Below, one piece after another: positions 43,751 to 51,503 of a stretch of 64,000 nucleotides of DNA; the first letter of the stretch is position 1, and each line of letters begins with the position of its first letter. The position numbers and the translations under genes were made by a program. The notes below the pieces were generated by a model that ran no database searches, was not told the DNA's origin, and saw only the letters and a list, made by a program, of their open reading frames with translations. The stretch is from the NCBI RefSeq assembly GCF_900156545.1, contig NZ_FTNW01000003.1:620001-684000 (forward strand). The letters run 5' to 3'. Source of the DNA: Aquipseudomonas alcaligenes. GTDB taxonomy: Bacteria > Pseudomonadota > Gammaproteobacteria > Pseudomonadales > Pseudomonadaceae.

Positions 43751-44824
43751 TCAGCGCGCTTGCAGCTTGAAGTTATCGTCCGAAGGTTCCTTGGTGTAGG
43801 CGCCCTGGTCGTGCACCAGCTTCTGGGTTCCGTTCATCAGCGTGCTGATGCGGCTGTCCGCGGTTCTGGCGGAGGCGGCCTGGTTGCTGGTGCCGGTGAT
43901 CAGCGGCGGGTTGAAGCTGAACGACCACAGGTAATGCCAGACGGCCGAGTTGTGCTTCTCGGTGATCTGCGTGCTGTTGAAGTACCAGGGCTTGAGCTCG
44001 GTGAACGCGGTCATCTTCATCAGGCCGCTGTTGGCATCGCCGACAAAAACGGTGCTGGTCACGGCCGAGCTGCGGTAGGCCTCGAAGATCACGCCCTTGC
44101 CTTTCAGTTCGCTGACGTAGTTGCGGCAGACGGCGCCGGTCCACTGGTTACCCAGCCAGCTCTTGGCGTTGTTCGAGTAGAAGGGGTCGAGCAGCGCCAC
44201 GCGCTTGGGCAGCAGCTTGCTGCTCAGGGTGCCGGCGGTGACGGCGTCGCTGATCTTCTTGGTCAGCACGATGGCCATCTGGTTGCCCAGCGAATGGCCG
44301 AGGATGCGGATGTTGCTGCCGCTGTAGCCGGCCATGTTGTCCTTGTAGCTGTTGAACAGCAGGTCGCCGGCGGATTGCCCCGGGCCGCTGCTGTAGGCAC
44401 CGCTGGCGTTGCGCCAGCGCATCGCGCGCGGGCCGCTGGCGCTCCAGATCTTGGCTTCGGCGTCGGTCACTTCGCCCTCGTCGGCGAACTGGTTCCAGTA
44501 CAGCACGCCGACGTTGTAGCCGGCGCTGAGCCAGGCCGAGGCCAGATCCAGGCTCGGGCCGCCGGCACCTTCGCGGTTGAAGGTCTCGCGGTCCTTGCGG
44601 GCGGTGGAGCCGTTCTGCCAGCCGTGGATGTAGATCACCGTGGGTTTGCTGGCGCCGTAGTAGGCGTTGCTCTGGCCGGGCACGGCTTTCTGCCAGGTAT
44701 CACCCTGGCCGAACCAGTACAGGCCGTAGTCGAGGTTGTTGAAGGTGGAGTCGGGAAAAACGCCGGGAGCGGCGTGGACGAGCGAGGAAAGGCACAGCAG
44801 GCAAAGCAGGAAAAGCTTGCGCAT
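43751..44824 (-). CDS. Secreted lipase-like alpha/beta hydrolase
   Basis: The 357-aa protein has a signal peptide (FLLCLLCLSSLVHA). It has PTVIYIHGWQNG at the oxyanion hole, the Ser elbow RILGHSLGNQMA, the acid Asp in ALLDPFYSN and a late His in KHNSAVWHY. This layout resembles secreted lipase/phospholipase-type enzymes with GHSLG motifs. The substrate is not known. It stands alone with terminators around it. Confidence 0.8.
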   Translation of the reverse strand: MRKLFLLCLLCLSSLVHAAPGVFPDSTFNNLDYGLYWFGQGDTWQKAVPGQSNAYYGASKPTVIYIHGWQNGSTARKDRETFNREGAGGPSLDLASAWLSAGYNVGVLYWNQFADEGEVTDAEAKIWSASGPRAMRWRNASGAYSSGPGQSAGDLLFNSYKDNMAGYSGSNIRILGHSLGNQMAIVLTKKISDAVTAGTLSSKLLPKRVALLDPFYSNNAKSWLGNQWTGAVCRNYVSELKGKGVIFEAYRSSAVTSTVFVGDANSGLMKMTAFTELKPWYFNSTQITEKHNSAVWHYLWSFSFNPPLITGTSNQAASARTADSRISTLMNGTQKLVHDQGAYTKEPSDDNFKLQAR

Positions 44825-44891
44825 GGTGAGCGACCCTTGAGTTTTTATTGTGTTGGGGCGCGCTCAGTTATGGCGGGAGTCAGTGGCGCTG

Positions 44892-45704
44892 TCAATGCAG
44901 CGCCGGGGTGCGTCCATGCCGACCCAGCTGGTCGATGCGCTGGGTCAGTTGCACGCGCTCGCGCTCGTCCTCGCACAGCAGCAATGCCCGCTCCAGGTCG
45001 AAACGCTCGGCCTGGGGACAGTCCAGCTCGCGGTAGATGGCGGCACGCAGCTGGTGATCGGCGCTGCTCGGCGGTGCCAGCAGGAGAATGCGTTCGGCAT
45101 CCTTGAGCGCGGCGACCGGATCGCCGGCGGCGCCATGCAGGTGGCACAGGTTGCGCGACAGGCGCAGCAGCAGGGCGCGACCGTCACAGGCCTGCAAATG
45201 CCGGGCGCTGAGCTCCGCACCGGGGCCGGCGACGCGGGCGAGCAGTTCGCGGCAGTCGCGGGTGTACAGGCGGCGGCCGTTGCAGGGATCGAGCAGATGG
45301 TCGGCGCCGGGCACGCGCAGCAGCAGGTGACCGGGGAAGTTGACGGCCTGCAGCGGGATATCCAGGCGCTGGGCCAGTTCCAGGGCGATCAGCGCCAGCG
45401 ACAGCGGCTGCCCGCGACGACGCTGCAACACCTGGTGCAGCAACGCCGCCCGTGGCCGCAGGGGCAGATCATCGTCTTCATGGAAGTCCAGCTCACCCAG
45501 GCGCCGCAGCAGCGGCTGCGCCAGCTCCGGTGCGGCCAGGTTGGGCAGGCCGGCGGAGGCCTGCTGGCGCAGGTTGGCGAACTCTCGCATGACCTGCGCC
45601 GGCTGCAGGCTCGGTTCATGCTCGGCAGCAATCCACAAGGCCGCTTCAAGCAGCGCGGGCGGGTCTGCTTCCAGGCAGTTCAGCCAGGCAGGGCGAGCAG
45701 TCAT
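44892..45704 (-). CDS. SirB1-family transglutaminase-like/TPR protein
   Basis: The 270-aa protein contains the SirB1 signature LLHQVLQRRRGQPLSLALIALELAQRLDIPLQAVNFPGHLLLR (transglutaminase-like fold with the Cys replaced) and a C-terminal TPR-like region (ALKDAERILLLAPPSSADHQLRAAIYREL). The core lacks the transglutaminase Cys, so it is unlikely to be a protease and is not a candidate lasso leader peptidase. The role is unknown. Confidence 0.85.
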   Translation of the reverse strand: MTARPAWLNCLEADPPALLEAALWIAAEHEPSLQPAQVMREFANLRQQASAGLPNLAAPELAQPLLRRLGELDFHEDDDLPLRPRAALLHQVLQRRRGQPLSLALIALELAQRLDIPLQAVNFPGHLLLRVPGADHLLDPCNGRRLYTRDCRELLARVAGPGAELSARHLQACDGRALLLRLSRNLCHLHGAAGDPVAALKDAERILLLAPPSSADHQLRAAIYRELDCPQAERFDLERALLLCEDERERVQLTQRIDQLGRHGRTPALH

Positions 45705-45783
45705 GCGGTTCTCCCGTGACGAGACGCGTCAGCAGACTATTAACCGCCGGGTGCCGACTCGTCCAGTCGTTCCGCCGCTGGCC

Positions 45784-46128
45784 TCAGGCGTAGACGCGTT
45801 GGCCGCGGTACATGCGCACCGAGTGGCCACGCGCGGCGTCGTCCTGCGCCGGGGCGGTTGCCGGGGCGGCGTGCTCCGGCAGCTCGTGACCACGGTACTG
45901 GCGGCTCGCCTGGGCCGCGGCAGGTTGCGCGGCGGCCTGCTGGAAGTCGCTCAGCTCGGCCAGGCGGATCCCCAGGTTGCGGGTGTCCTGGTCGCTGGAG
46001 CGCAGGCAGGCTAGCAGCATGGCCTCCACGGCGTCGGGTTGGCTCAGGCGGATGTCTACGGACAATTCCTCACGCAGACGGCGGCGCAGCGACTGCATGC
46101 AATCCAGAACGGCTTTGTTCAGTTCCAT
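45784..46128 (-). CDS. Conserved hypothetical protein of Pseudomonas type
   Basis: The 114-aa protein starts MELNKAVLDCMQSLRRRLREEL and ends ARGHSVRMYRGQRVYA. An N-terminal helical part with a leucine/arginine-rich face is followed by an Ala/Gln/Pro-rich linker and a conserved-looking basic tail. I do not recognise a domain. A purine-poor leader precedes the ATG. The open frame continues upstream but looks non-coding there. Confidence 0.65.
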   Translation of the reverse strand: MELNKAVLDCMQSLRRRLREELSVDIRLSQPDAVEAMLLACLRSSDQDTRNLGIRLAELSDFQQAAAQPAAAQASRQYRGHELPEHAAPATAPAQDDAARGHSVRMYRGQRVYA

Positions 46129-46360
46129 GTCGGCTCCCTCGTGTCGGTTGCTCGGCCCGGCGGCTCCACGCTCAGGCAGTAGCAAGGTGCGTACCAGCAT
46201 GCGCAGGCCGCGAACTGTGCGGCGCTTCACAGGTCCATGGGGTTCCGGTTGCCCATGCCTGGTGCAGGGTTGCACCGGTCTGGCGCCGCTGAAGCCGGAG
46301 CGGTTAACCGGGTATACTCGCCGCCATCCGTAACACCTTTCCGCATTTTTGAAGGTTTCT

Positions 46361-47188
46361 ATGCGCAACGACGCCCATGACGAGCTGGAGCATGTCCCCA
46401 GCCTGACCACCGACCCGCGCGACCGCGACGATTTCCAGGCCGGTCACGCCCCCAGCCACAGCCACGCACCGCAGCGCAGCGCGCCGACCTATCCACAGGT
46501 GGAGCGCCGCCGTGGCTATGGCACCGGCCCGCTGTGGGCGCTGATCGGCGCCCTGGTCATCGCCCTGGGCGGCCTGAGCTGGTGGAGCTACCAGCAGGTT
46601 CTGCACATGCAGGAGTCGATCGTGGCGACCCAGGATGCCTTCGCCCGCATCAGCGAAGAGGCCGCCGGGCGTATCCAAGACATCTCCGGCAAGGTGGTGG
46701 CCACCGAGTCGAGCGTGACCAGTGACAGCGAGGCGCTCAAGCTGCGCATAAAGCAGCTGGAAACCAGGCTGGCCGAGGTGACCAAGCAGCAGCAGAACCT
46801 CAATGGCCAGCAGAGTGGCCAGGGCAAACGCCTCGATCAGCTGGCCGCCGACCTCAAGGCCCAGCAGGGCGTGACGGCGCAGTTCGATGGCAAGCTGGAC
46901 AAGCTGGCGGCCGAGCAGAAGACCGGCCTGGCCGGTGTCGGCAAGCTGCAGGAGCAGCTCAAGGGCCAGGCCGGCGATATCGAGGCGCTGAAGAAGAAGG
47001 GCGACCCGAGCCAGGCCGTGCGCAACCTGGAGCAGGACCTGCTGGTGCTGCGCAGCGAGCTGGAGAACCGCCCGGCGCCGCAGAACAACACCGCCGAGTT
47101 CGATGCCTTCCGCGCCCAGGTCACCCGTAACATCAATGCACTGACCGCGCAGGTGCAGAATCTGCAGCAGCAGCTCAACAGCCGCTGA
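46361..47188 (+). CDS. Single-pass membrane coiled-coil protein
   Basis: The 275-aa protein has a cytoplasmic polar N-terminus (about 50 residues), one membrane segment (PLWALIGALVIALGGLSWWS) and a long Gln/Lys/Ala-rich periplasmic coiled coil (about residues 75-275). No enzymatic motif is seen. ATG at 46361 follows GAAGG; a possible -10 (TATACT) lies at 46313-46318. Its terminator has been split by an inserted repeat element (47213-47403). Confidence 0.75.
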   Translation: MRNDAHDELEHVPSLTTDPRDRDDFQAGHAPSHSHAPQRSAPTYPQVERRRGYGTGPLWALIGALVIALGGLSWWSYQQVLHMQESIVATQDAFARISEEAAGRIQDISGKVVATESSVTSDSEALKLRIKQLETRLAEVTKQQQNLNGQQSGQGKRLDQLAADLKAQQGVTAQFDGKLDKLAAEQKTGLAGVGKLQEQLKGQAGDIEALKKKGDPSQAVRNLEQDLLVLRSELENRPAPQNNTAEFDAFRAQVTRNINALTAQVQNLQQQLNSR

Positions 47189-47204
47189 TTGCCCGGCTGA
47201 ACGG

Positions 47205-47413
47205 AAAAGCCCCGCTTTGGCGTAGTGCTGTTCACTCAGTGAGTGCCCGATTAGCGCCCCTGTCCCATTTATGGGAGAGGGGCTGGGGGAGAGGGCCGGA
47301 GGCGCACTGTTGCTTCCCCCTCTCCCTGACCCTCTCCCCGCTGGGGAGAGGGGACTGGATCGCGCAGGTCACGGCTTGTGTAGACAGCATTAGCGCTTTG
47401 GCGGGGCTTTTTT
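47205..47413 (+). terminator. Intrinsic terminator split by an insertion
   Basis: The left arm AAAAGCCCCGC (47205-47215) and the right arm GCGGGGCTTTTTT (47401-47413) would form a near-perfect terminator with loop TTTG if the 181 bp between the duplicated CGCTTTGGCG were removed. In its present form the loop is about 185 nt long. Confidence 0.7.
47213..47403. mobile_element. MITE-like insertion with 10-bp target duplication and terminal inverted repeats
   Basis: The element (47223-47393, 171 bp) is flanked by direct repeats CGCTTTGGCG. Its ends, TAGTGCTGTTCACTCA and (inverted) TAATGCTGTCTACACA, match at 12 of 16 positions. The interior carries the palindromic GGGAGAGGGG/CCCTCTCCCC repeats familiar from many gammaproteobacterial intergenic regions. 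It has no coding potential, so it would need a transposase supplied in trans. It has landed in the loop of a transcription terminator. Confidence 0.75.
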
Positions 47414-47457
47414 ATGCGTGGCATTGGCCTGCGCGCATGCGCCGGGCCAGCGGCTGC

Positions 47458-48045
47458 TCAGGCGCAGTCGGCCTGGCGCAGCAGCTGCCGGCTGGTGCGA
47501 ATGAACTGGCCGATGGCCTGTACCAGCAGGCCGTCGCCATCCAGGGTCAGCTCGCAGGGCTCGTGACCTTCCGCATCGCACTGGTAGAGGGTATGGCTGG
47601 CGTGTCGTTGCAGGCACTGGTAGCGCTGAGTGCGCGGCTCGACGCGCAGGCTCAGCAGGTCGACGTGTGCCACGCGGAAGCGCTCGCCATCGCCGACGGC
47701 CAGGCTGCCGGACTGCAGCAGCGCGGTATGGGTAAAGGGCGTGGCGGACAGCATCACCTGCTGGCAGTCGGCGAGGTCCTCGCGCGGGCGGCCGTTGAGA
47801 TGCCAGTGACCGCGGATATCGCGGCGTAGCTCCAGGCTGCGCTGGCCCTGGTTGTCGACCTTCAGCCAGAGGCGGCGGAAGCGCCAGCGTTCGTCATAGT
47901 TGAGCAGGTAGGTGGCGGCGATACTGTTGCCGCGAATGCTCTGGATCAGCTGGCCGCTGGCGCTGATGCCATCGCTGGCGACCGCCAGGCTGAGGTGTTC
48001 GACCCCAGGGTTGGTCCAGGGCTTCCAGACCAGGTTCTGCTGCAT
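47458..48045 (-). CDS. Putative glycolipid-binding protein, DUF1089 family
   Basis: The 195-aa protein reads LVWKPWTNPGVEHLSLAVASDGISASGQLI, YLLNYDERWRFRRLWLKV, then LPLRR-like strands and TPFTHTALLQSG, matching the glycolipid_bind (DUF1089) family. The name comes from weak structural evidence; the real role is unknown. The ATG at 48043-48045 is supported by the family start; an in-frame ATG 33 bp upstream is less likely. Confidence 0.8.
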   Translation of the reverse strand: MQQNLVWKPWTNPGVEHLSLAVASDGISASGQLIQSIRGNSIAATYLLNYDERWRFRRLWLKVDNQGQRSLELRRDIRGHWHLNGRPREDLADCQQVMLSATPFTHTALLQSGSLAVGDGERFRVAHVDLLSLRVEPRTQRYQCLQRHASHTLYQCDAEGHEPCELTLDGDGLLVQAIGQFIRTSRQLLRQADCA

Positions 48046-48169
48046 CCTTGCACTCCTCCGCTCAAGGGGAACCGGCATCCTGCCGGTGGGCGACGAGGGA
48101 GGAGCATAAGGTAGAGGCTACTCATTGTCTGTCAGCCAAAGCCGACAGTTGAGCAGCTTGTTGCGCAGC

Positions 48170-48508
48170 TCAGGCCTTGCGCTTGAGCGGTTGCTGGGCG
48201 AACTGCACACCGCCCAGGCCGGTGTCCTGCAGGGCGCGGATATTGGCGTGGTCGTTGCCGCTGGGATTGGCCAGCACGGCACGGTAGTGCTCGCCGAAGG
48301 CGCGCAAGGTCTCCTCCAGGCTGAGGCCTTCGAGCAGGGCCAGGCCGAGGGTCTTGCAGGAGCCCTCGTTCTGTCCGGCGGCGCTTTCCACCGCGCCGTT
48401 GCGGAAGGCGCTGGGCTGGTAGTCGTAGTGTTCGGCGATGAAGGCCAGGGTCTCGGCGAACTGGAACTGCTCGTGATGCAGGCGGGCGCGGAAGTCTTGC
48501 AGGCTCAT
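48170..48508 (-). CDS. HopJ-type protein
   Basis: The 112-aa protein matches HopJ throughout (MSLQDFRARLHHEQFQFAETLAFIAEHYDYQPSAFRNG, NEGSCKTLGLALL, FGEHYRAVLANP, HANIRALQ). HopJ was named as a type III effector in P. syringae, but homologues occur widely in bacteria without such systems and appear to be housekeeping. It overlaps the DUF1244 gene by one base and is the last gene of the fol operon region. Confidence 0.92.
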   Translation of the reverse strand: MSLQDFRARLHHEQFQFAETLAFIAEHYDYQPSAFRNGAVESAAGQNEGSCKTLGLALLEGLSLEETLRAFGEHYRAVLANPSGNDHANIRALQDTGLGGVQFAQQPLKRKA

Positions 48509-48801
48509 CAGTGTGGCTTTCCTTGTGCGAAGGCGGCCTGCTGCTCGGCAGTGGCTTCCTTCTGGTGTTGGGCTTTCCACTCGGCATAAGGCATGCCGTA
48601 GATGGTTTCGCGGGCCTGCTCCAGGTCCAGCCCGACGCCGAGATCATCGGCAGCGGCCTGGTACCACTTGGCCAGGCAGTTGCGGCAGAAGCCGGAAAGG
48701 TTCATCAGGTCGATGTTCTGCACGTCGGTGCGCGAGCGCAGGTGCTGGACCAGGGCGCGGAAGGCGGCGGCTTCCAGTTCAAGGCGTTGCTGTTCGGTCA
48801 T
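48508..48801 (-). CDS. DUF1244 family protein
   Basis: The 97-aa protein carries VQHLRSRTDVQNIDLMNLSGFCRNCLAKWYQAAA and YGMPYAEWKAQHQ, diagnostic of DUF1244. The FCRNCLAKW segment provides a CxxC that could bind metal. The function is unknown. It is translationally coupled to hopJ. Confidence 0.92.
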   Translation of the reverse strand: MTEQQRLELEAAAFRALVQHLRSRTDVQNIDLMNLSGFCRNCLAKWYQAAADDLGVGLDLEQARETIYGMPYAEWKAQHQKEATAEQQAAFAQGKPH

Positions 48802-48898
48802 GATCGGCTCGAGGGCGGCGGAGAGCGCAGATGATAGGAGTCTGCGCCGCCAGCAGCAATGCCGGGCACAGCCTGGGCTGGCCGTGCCCCACCCGGCT

Positions 48899-49270
48899 TC
48901 AGCGATGACCAGCGAGGGTGATGGACACCGACTCGGCGAAGCGCAGGGCGTGTGGTTTGTCCACTTCCACCTCGGCATAGCGCACGGATTCGTGCTCCAT
49001 GACCCGGTCGAGGATTTCCTGCGTCAGGCGCTCGAGCAGGGCGAAGCGGTTGCCCTCGACGTGGGCGATGATCGCCTTGGTGATGGTGCGGTAGTTCAGC
49101 GCGTGGTCGATGTCGTTGTCACGCACCGCGTCCACGGCGGGGTAGAGGATGGTCAGGTTGATCAACACATCCTGCTTGTTGTTGATCTCCTCTTCCTTGA
49201 TGCCGATGTAGGTGCGCAGGCGCAGGTCCTTGACGCGGATGCGCGCCATCCCGGGTTCCAGTCGCGGCAT
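48899..49270 (-). CDS. folX: FolX, dihydroneopterin triphosphate 2'-epimerase
   Basis: The 123-aa protein belongs to the FolB/FolX fold ([65 protein letters not shown]). The KEEEINNKQ loop and its setting between FolE and FolM favour FolX, which makes the tetrahydromonapterin precursor, over FolB. Its ATG overlaps the folE stop by one base. Confidence 0.88.
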   Translation of the reverse strand: MPRLEPGMARIRVKDLRLRTYIGIKEEEINNKQDVLINLTILYPAVDAVRDNDIDHALNYRTITKAIIAHVEGNRFALLERLTQEILDRVMEHESVRYAEVEVDKPHALRFAESVSITLAGHR

Positions 49271-49830
49271 TACTTGTTCCGTCCGATCAGTTGCAGGAAT
49301 TCGTGGCGAGTGTTGCAGGACTCGCGGAAGGCGCCAAGCATCACCGAGCTGCTCATCACCGAATTCTGCTTCTCCACGCCACGCATCATCATGCACATGT
49401 GCTTAGCCTCGATCACCACGGCTACACCGGCGGCGTTGGTGACTTGCTGGATGGCATCGGCGATCTGCTTGGTCAGGTTCTCCTGGATCTGCAGGCGGCG
49501 GGCGTACATGTCGACGATGCGCGCCACCTTGGACAGGCCCAGCACCTTGCCGGTGGGGATGTAGGCAACGTGCGCCTTACCGATGAAGGGCAGCAGGTGG
49601 TGCTCGCACAGGGAGTACAGCTCGATGTCCTTGACGATCACCATCTCGTCGTTGTCCGAGGCGAACAGCGCGCCGTTGACGATTTCCTCCAGCGACTGCT
49701 GGTAGCCATGGCAGAGGTACTGCATGGCCTTGGCGGCGCGCTTGGGCGTGTCGAGCAGGCCTTCGCGTTCGGGATTCTCTCCCAGGCCGACCAGGATTTC
49801 GCGGTAGTGGTGGGGCAGTTGAGTATTCAT
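49270..49830 (-). CDS. folE: GTP cyclohydrolase I
   Basis: The 186-aa protein has all type IA landmarks: [25 protein letters not shown] (zinc Cys and His), [20 protein letters not shown] and [23 protein letters not shown] with the second zinc Cys. It converts GTP to dihydroneopterin triphosphate. It lies between folM and folX, as in the monapterin operon of other Pseudomonas. Confidence 0.95.
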   Translation of the reverse strand: MNTQLPHHYREILVGLGENPEREGLLDTPKRAAKAMQYLCHGYQQSLEEIVNGALFASDNDEMVIVKDIELYSLCEHHLLPFIGKAHVAYIPTGKVLGLSKVARIVDMYARRLQIQENLTKQIADAIQQVTNAAGVAVVIEAKHMCMMMRGVEKQNSVMSSSVMLGAFRESCNTRHEFLQLIGRNK

Positions 49831-49851
49831 TGACTATTCCTCGCGGCGCAT

Positions 49852-50562
49852 TCAGACGAGATGGCGGCCGCCGTTGACGGTCAGGGTGGTCCCGGTGACG
49901 TAGGGGTTGTCCAGCAGGTAGCGCAGGCTCTGGTAGATGACTTCGGCGCCGGGCTCGATGCCCAGTGCCGATTCGCCCAGACGCTTGGCGCGGTACTCGG
50001 CGCTGTCGTCCGGGTTGAACTGGATCAGCGCCGGGGCGATGCCGTTGACCTTGATTGCCGGCGCGAAACGCGCGGCAAAGGACAGGGTCAGGCTGTCCAG
50101 GCCGGCCTTGCTGGCACAGTAGGCCGGACGCTTGGCGCTGCCGGTGCGGGTGACGTCATCGCCGATGTGCACGATGTCCGCCGGACTGCTGCGGCGCAGC
50201 AGGGCTTCGCAATGCAGGTTGAGCAGGTAGGGGGCGAGCATGTGCACGCTGACCATGCGCTGGAAGACCTCGGCTTCTTGACCCGGTGTTTCGGTTTCCC
50301 AGTCGGAGGCGTTGTGCACGATGGCACGCAGGCTGTCGGTGTGATTCTTGAGGCGGGCGATGAAGTCGAGAATGCCGGCCTCGCTGGCGAAGTCCGCCGC
50401 CAGGGTGATGGCGCCGCGCTCACGCAGCTCGGCCAGTCCCTCGCGCTCGCTGCGGTAACTGACGATCACCGGCTGCCCGTTTTCCAGCAGACGCAGTGCG
50501 CAGTGCAGGCCGATGCGTTGAGCGCCTCCGGTGATGAGAATGGGCGCGGCCGAGGAGGGCAT
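49852..50562 (-). CDS. folM: FolM, dihydromonapterin reductase
   Basis: The 236-aa SDR begins ILITGGAQRIGLHCALRLLENGQPVIVSYRSER, with TGGAQRIG in place of the classical TGxxxGIG, and has a reduced catalytic region HIGDDVTRTGSAKRPAYCASKAGLDSLT, as in FolM. It reduces dihydromonapterin to the tetrahydro cofactor used by phenylalanine hydroxylase. It is the first gene of the folM-folE-folX run; its promoter region has repeated TTGTACA motifs. Confidence 0.92.
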   Translation of the reverse strand: MPSSAAPILITGGAQRIGLHCALRLLENGQPVIVSYRSEREGLAELRERGAITLAADFASEAGILDFIARLKNHTDSLRAIVHNASDWETETPGQEAEVFQRMVSVHMLAPYLLNLHCEALLRRSSPADIVHIGDDVTRTGSAKRPAYCASKAGLDSLTLSFAARFAPAIKVNGIAPALIQFNPDDSAEYRAKRLGESALGIEPGAEVIYQSLRYLLDNPYVTGTTLTVNGGRHLV

Positions 50563-50598
50563 GGCGGTTCTCGCAGTAGTTGAGTAATAGGCTCAGGT

Positions 50599-50622
50599 TA
50601 TACCAGACGGATAATCTGTACA
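50599..50622 (-). promoter_or_regulatory. folM promoter with TGTACA-N12-GGTATA operator-like site
   Basis: On the minus strand TGTACA, a 12-bp gap, and GGTATA overlap the likely -10 (TATAAC, just before the folM leader). From memory, LitR/PplR cobalamin photoreceptor regulators of P. putida bind T(G/A)TACA-N12-TGTA(C/T)A; this site differs at one base. LitR-type control of folE-like genes is suggested, not shown. Confidence 0.45.
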
Positions 50623-50723
50623 ACAAGCGATGCGAAATTACCCTTTGCCCAGCTTGTAGGCTCTATCAAGTCGCTGATTGTATTGGTTTTGTTGGTTTGG
50701 CGGCTTCTTGAAAATTTTACGAT

Positions 50724-50754
50724 TTGTACAGTTTTTGGCGAGTTGTACAGATTA
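50724..50754. promoter_or_regulatory. Tandem TTGTACA motifs upstream of folM
   Basis: Two direct TTGTACAG copies 19 bp apart lie 160-190 bp before the folM start. The second continues as TTGTACAGATTA, an exact inverted copy of TAATCTGTACAA at 50612-50623. Three such motifs in 145 bp are unlikely by chance and mark a regulatory region. Confidence 0.5.
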
Positions 50755-51321
50755 GGCCATCGAATCCTGCTCGAGGCTTGGGCCTTTTTCGGGCTTGCGC
50801 GGGCTGAGCCAGGGGGCCAGCAGGTGGGTCGAGAGCGGGATGAACCAGTAGGTCATCAGTGGCGTCAGCAGCAGGGTGCTGAGCAGTACGCGCAGCGGCA
50901 TCGGCCATTCGCTCAGCAGGTCACCGAAAAGCAGGTTGAACGCCAGCGACACCGGAAAGAACGCCAGCCAGATGGCCACGCTCTGTTTCCACCGCGGCGG
51001 GCGCCGCAGGGCATTGCCGAACCAGGCATCGAGGCCGCTGACGCGGTGCTCATGGGGCTGGGCGAACAGACCGCTGCCGCGCTGCAGCCAGGCTCGCCGC
51101 GAGGCGGAGTGTTCCCAGGCGGAGAGGGTGGTGGAGTCGGTGAAGCGGAAGATGATCTGGAACTCGTCGTCTCCGGGCGGAGGGGCGAGGACGCCGGAGC
51201 CGAGGTAGCCGGGGAAGTCGGCGGCGAGTTGCTGGCCTTCGTGCAGCCAGGTGCGGAAGTCCTGCAGGCATTCGCGTGGCACGCGGCGTGCCACCAGCAT
51301 GGTGACCGGATCGGTAGACAT
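50752..51321 (-). CDS. ABM-domain protein with C-terminal membrane helices
   Basis: The 189-aa protein has an N-terminal antibiotic-monooxygenase-like domain (VTMLVARRVPRECLQDFRTWLHEGQQLAADFPGYLGSGV, then FQIIFRFTDSTTLSAWEHSASRRAWL) and two to three membrane segments at the C-terminus (SVAIWLAFFPVSLAFNLLF, VLLSTLLLTPLMTYWFI). Such ABM plus transmembrane proteins are widespread in proteobacteria without a known function. Its stop codon overlaps the regulatory TTGTACAGATTA motif. Confidence 0.82.
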   Translation of the reverse strand: MSTDPVTMLVARRVPRECLQDFRTWLHEGQQLAADFPGYLGSGVLAPPPGDDEFQIIFRFTDSTTLSAWEHSASRRAWLQRGSGLFAQPHEHRVSGLDAWFGNALRRPPRWKQSVAIWLAFFPVSLAFNLLFGDLLSEWPMPLRVLLSTLLLTPLMTYWFIPLSTHLLAPWLSPRKPEKGPSLEQDSMA

Positions 51322-51460
51322 CGTGTATCTCCAGAACGACAGGCGCGGCCCGGGTAGGGCGGTGCGCGGTATGGCCCGCCGGGGTGATGGCGGAACATAG
51401 AATTAGGTCAATATTATTGTCGTTTTGGGGGAATGGCCAGCGCGGCGGCAAGCCAAAGAA

Positions 51461-51485
51461 AAAGCCCGGCACTGGGCCGGGCTTT
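51461..51485 (-). terminator. Intrinsic terminator of the fumarase gene
   Basis: A 9-bp stem AAGCCCGGC/GCCGGGCTT with a 4-nt loop, preceded by an A-rich stretch, giving T residues on the minus strand 19 bp past the fumarase stop. Confidence 0.85.
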
Positions 51486-51503
51486 TGCATCACGCGTTTG
51501 CGC

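Noticed and set aside
44892..45704. SirB1/transglutaminase-like protein as lasso leader peptidase
   Set aside because: It lacks the catalytic Cys, has a TPR tail and lies more than 11 kb away from the cluster; it is a conserved housekeeping gene.
48170..48508. HopJ as evidence of a type III secretion system
   Set aside because: Homologues occur in many bacteria without such systems; no secretion gene or hrp-type promoter is nearby and the gene belongs to a housekeeping operon.
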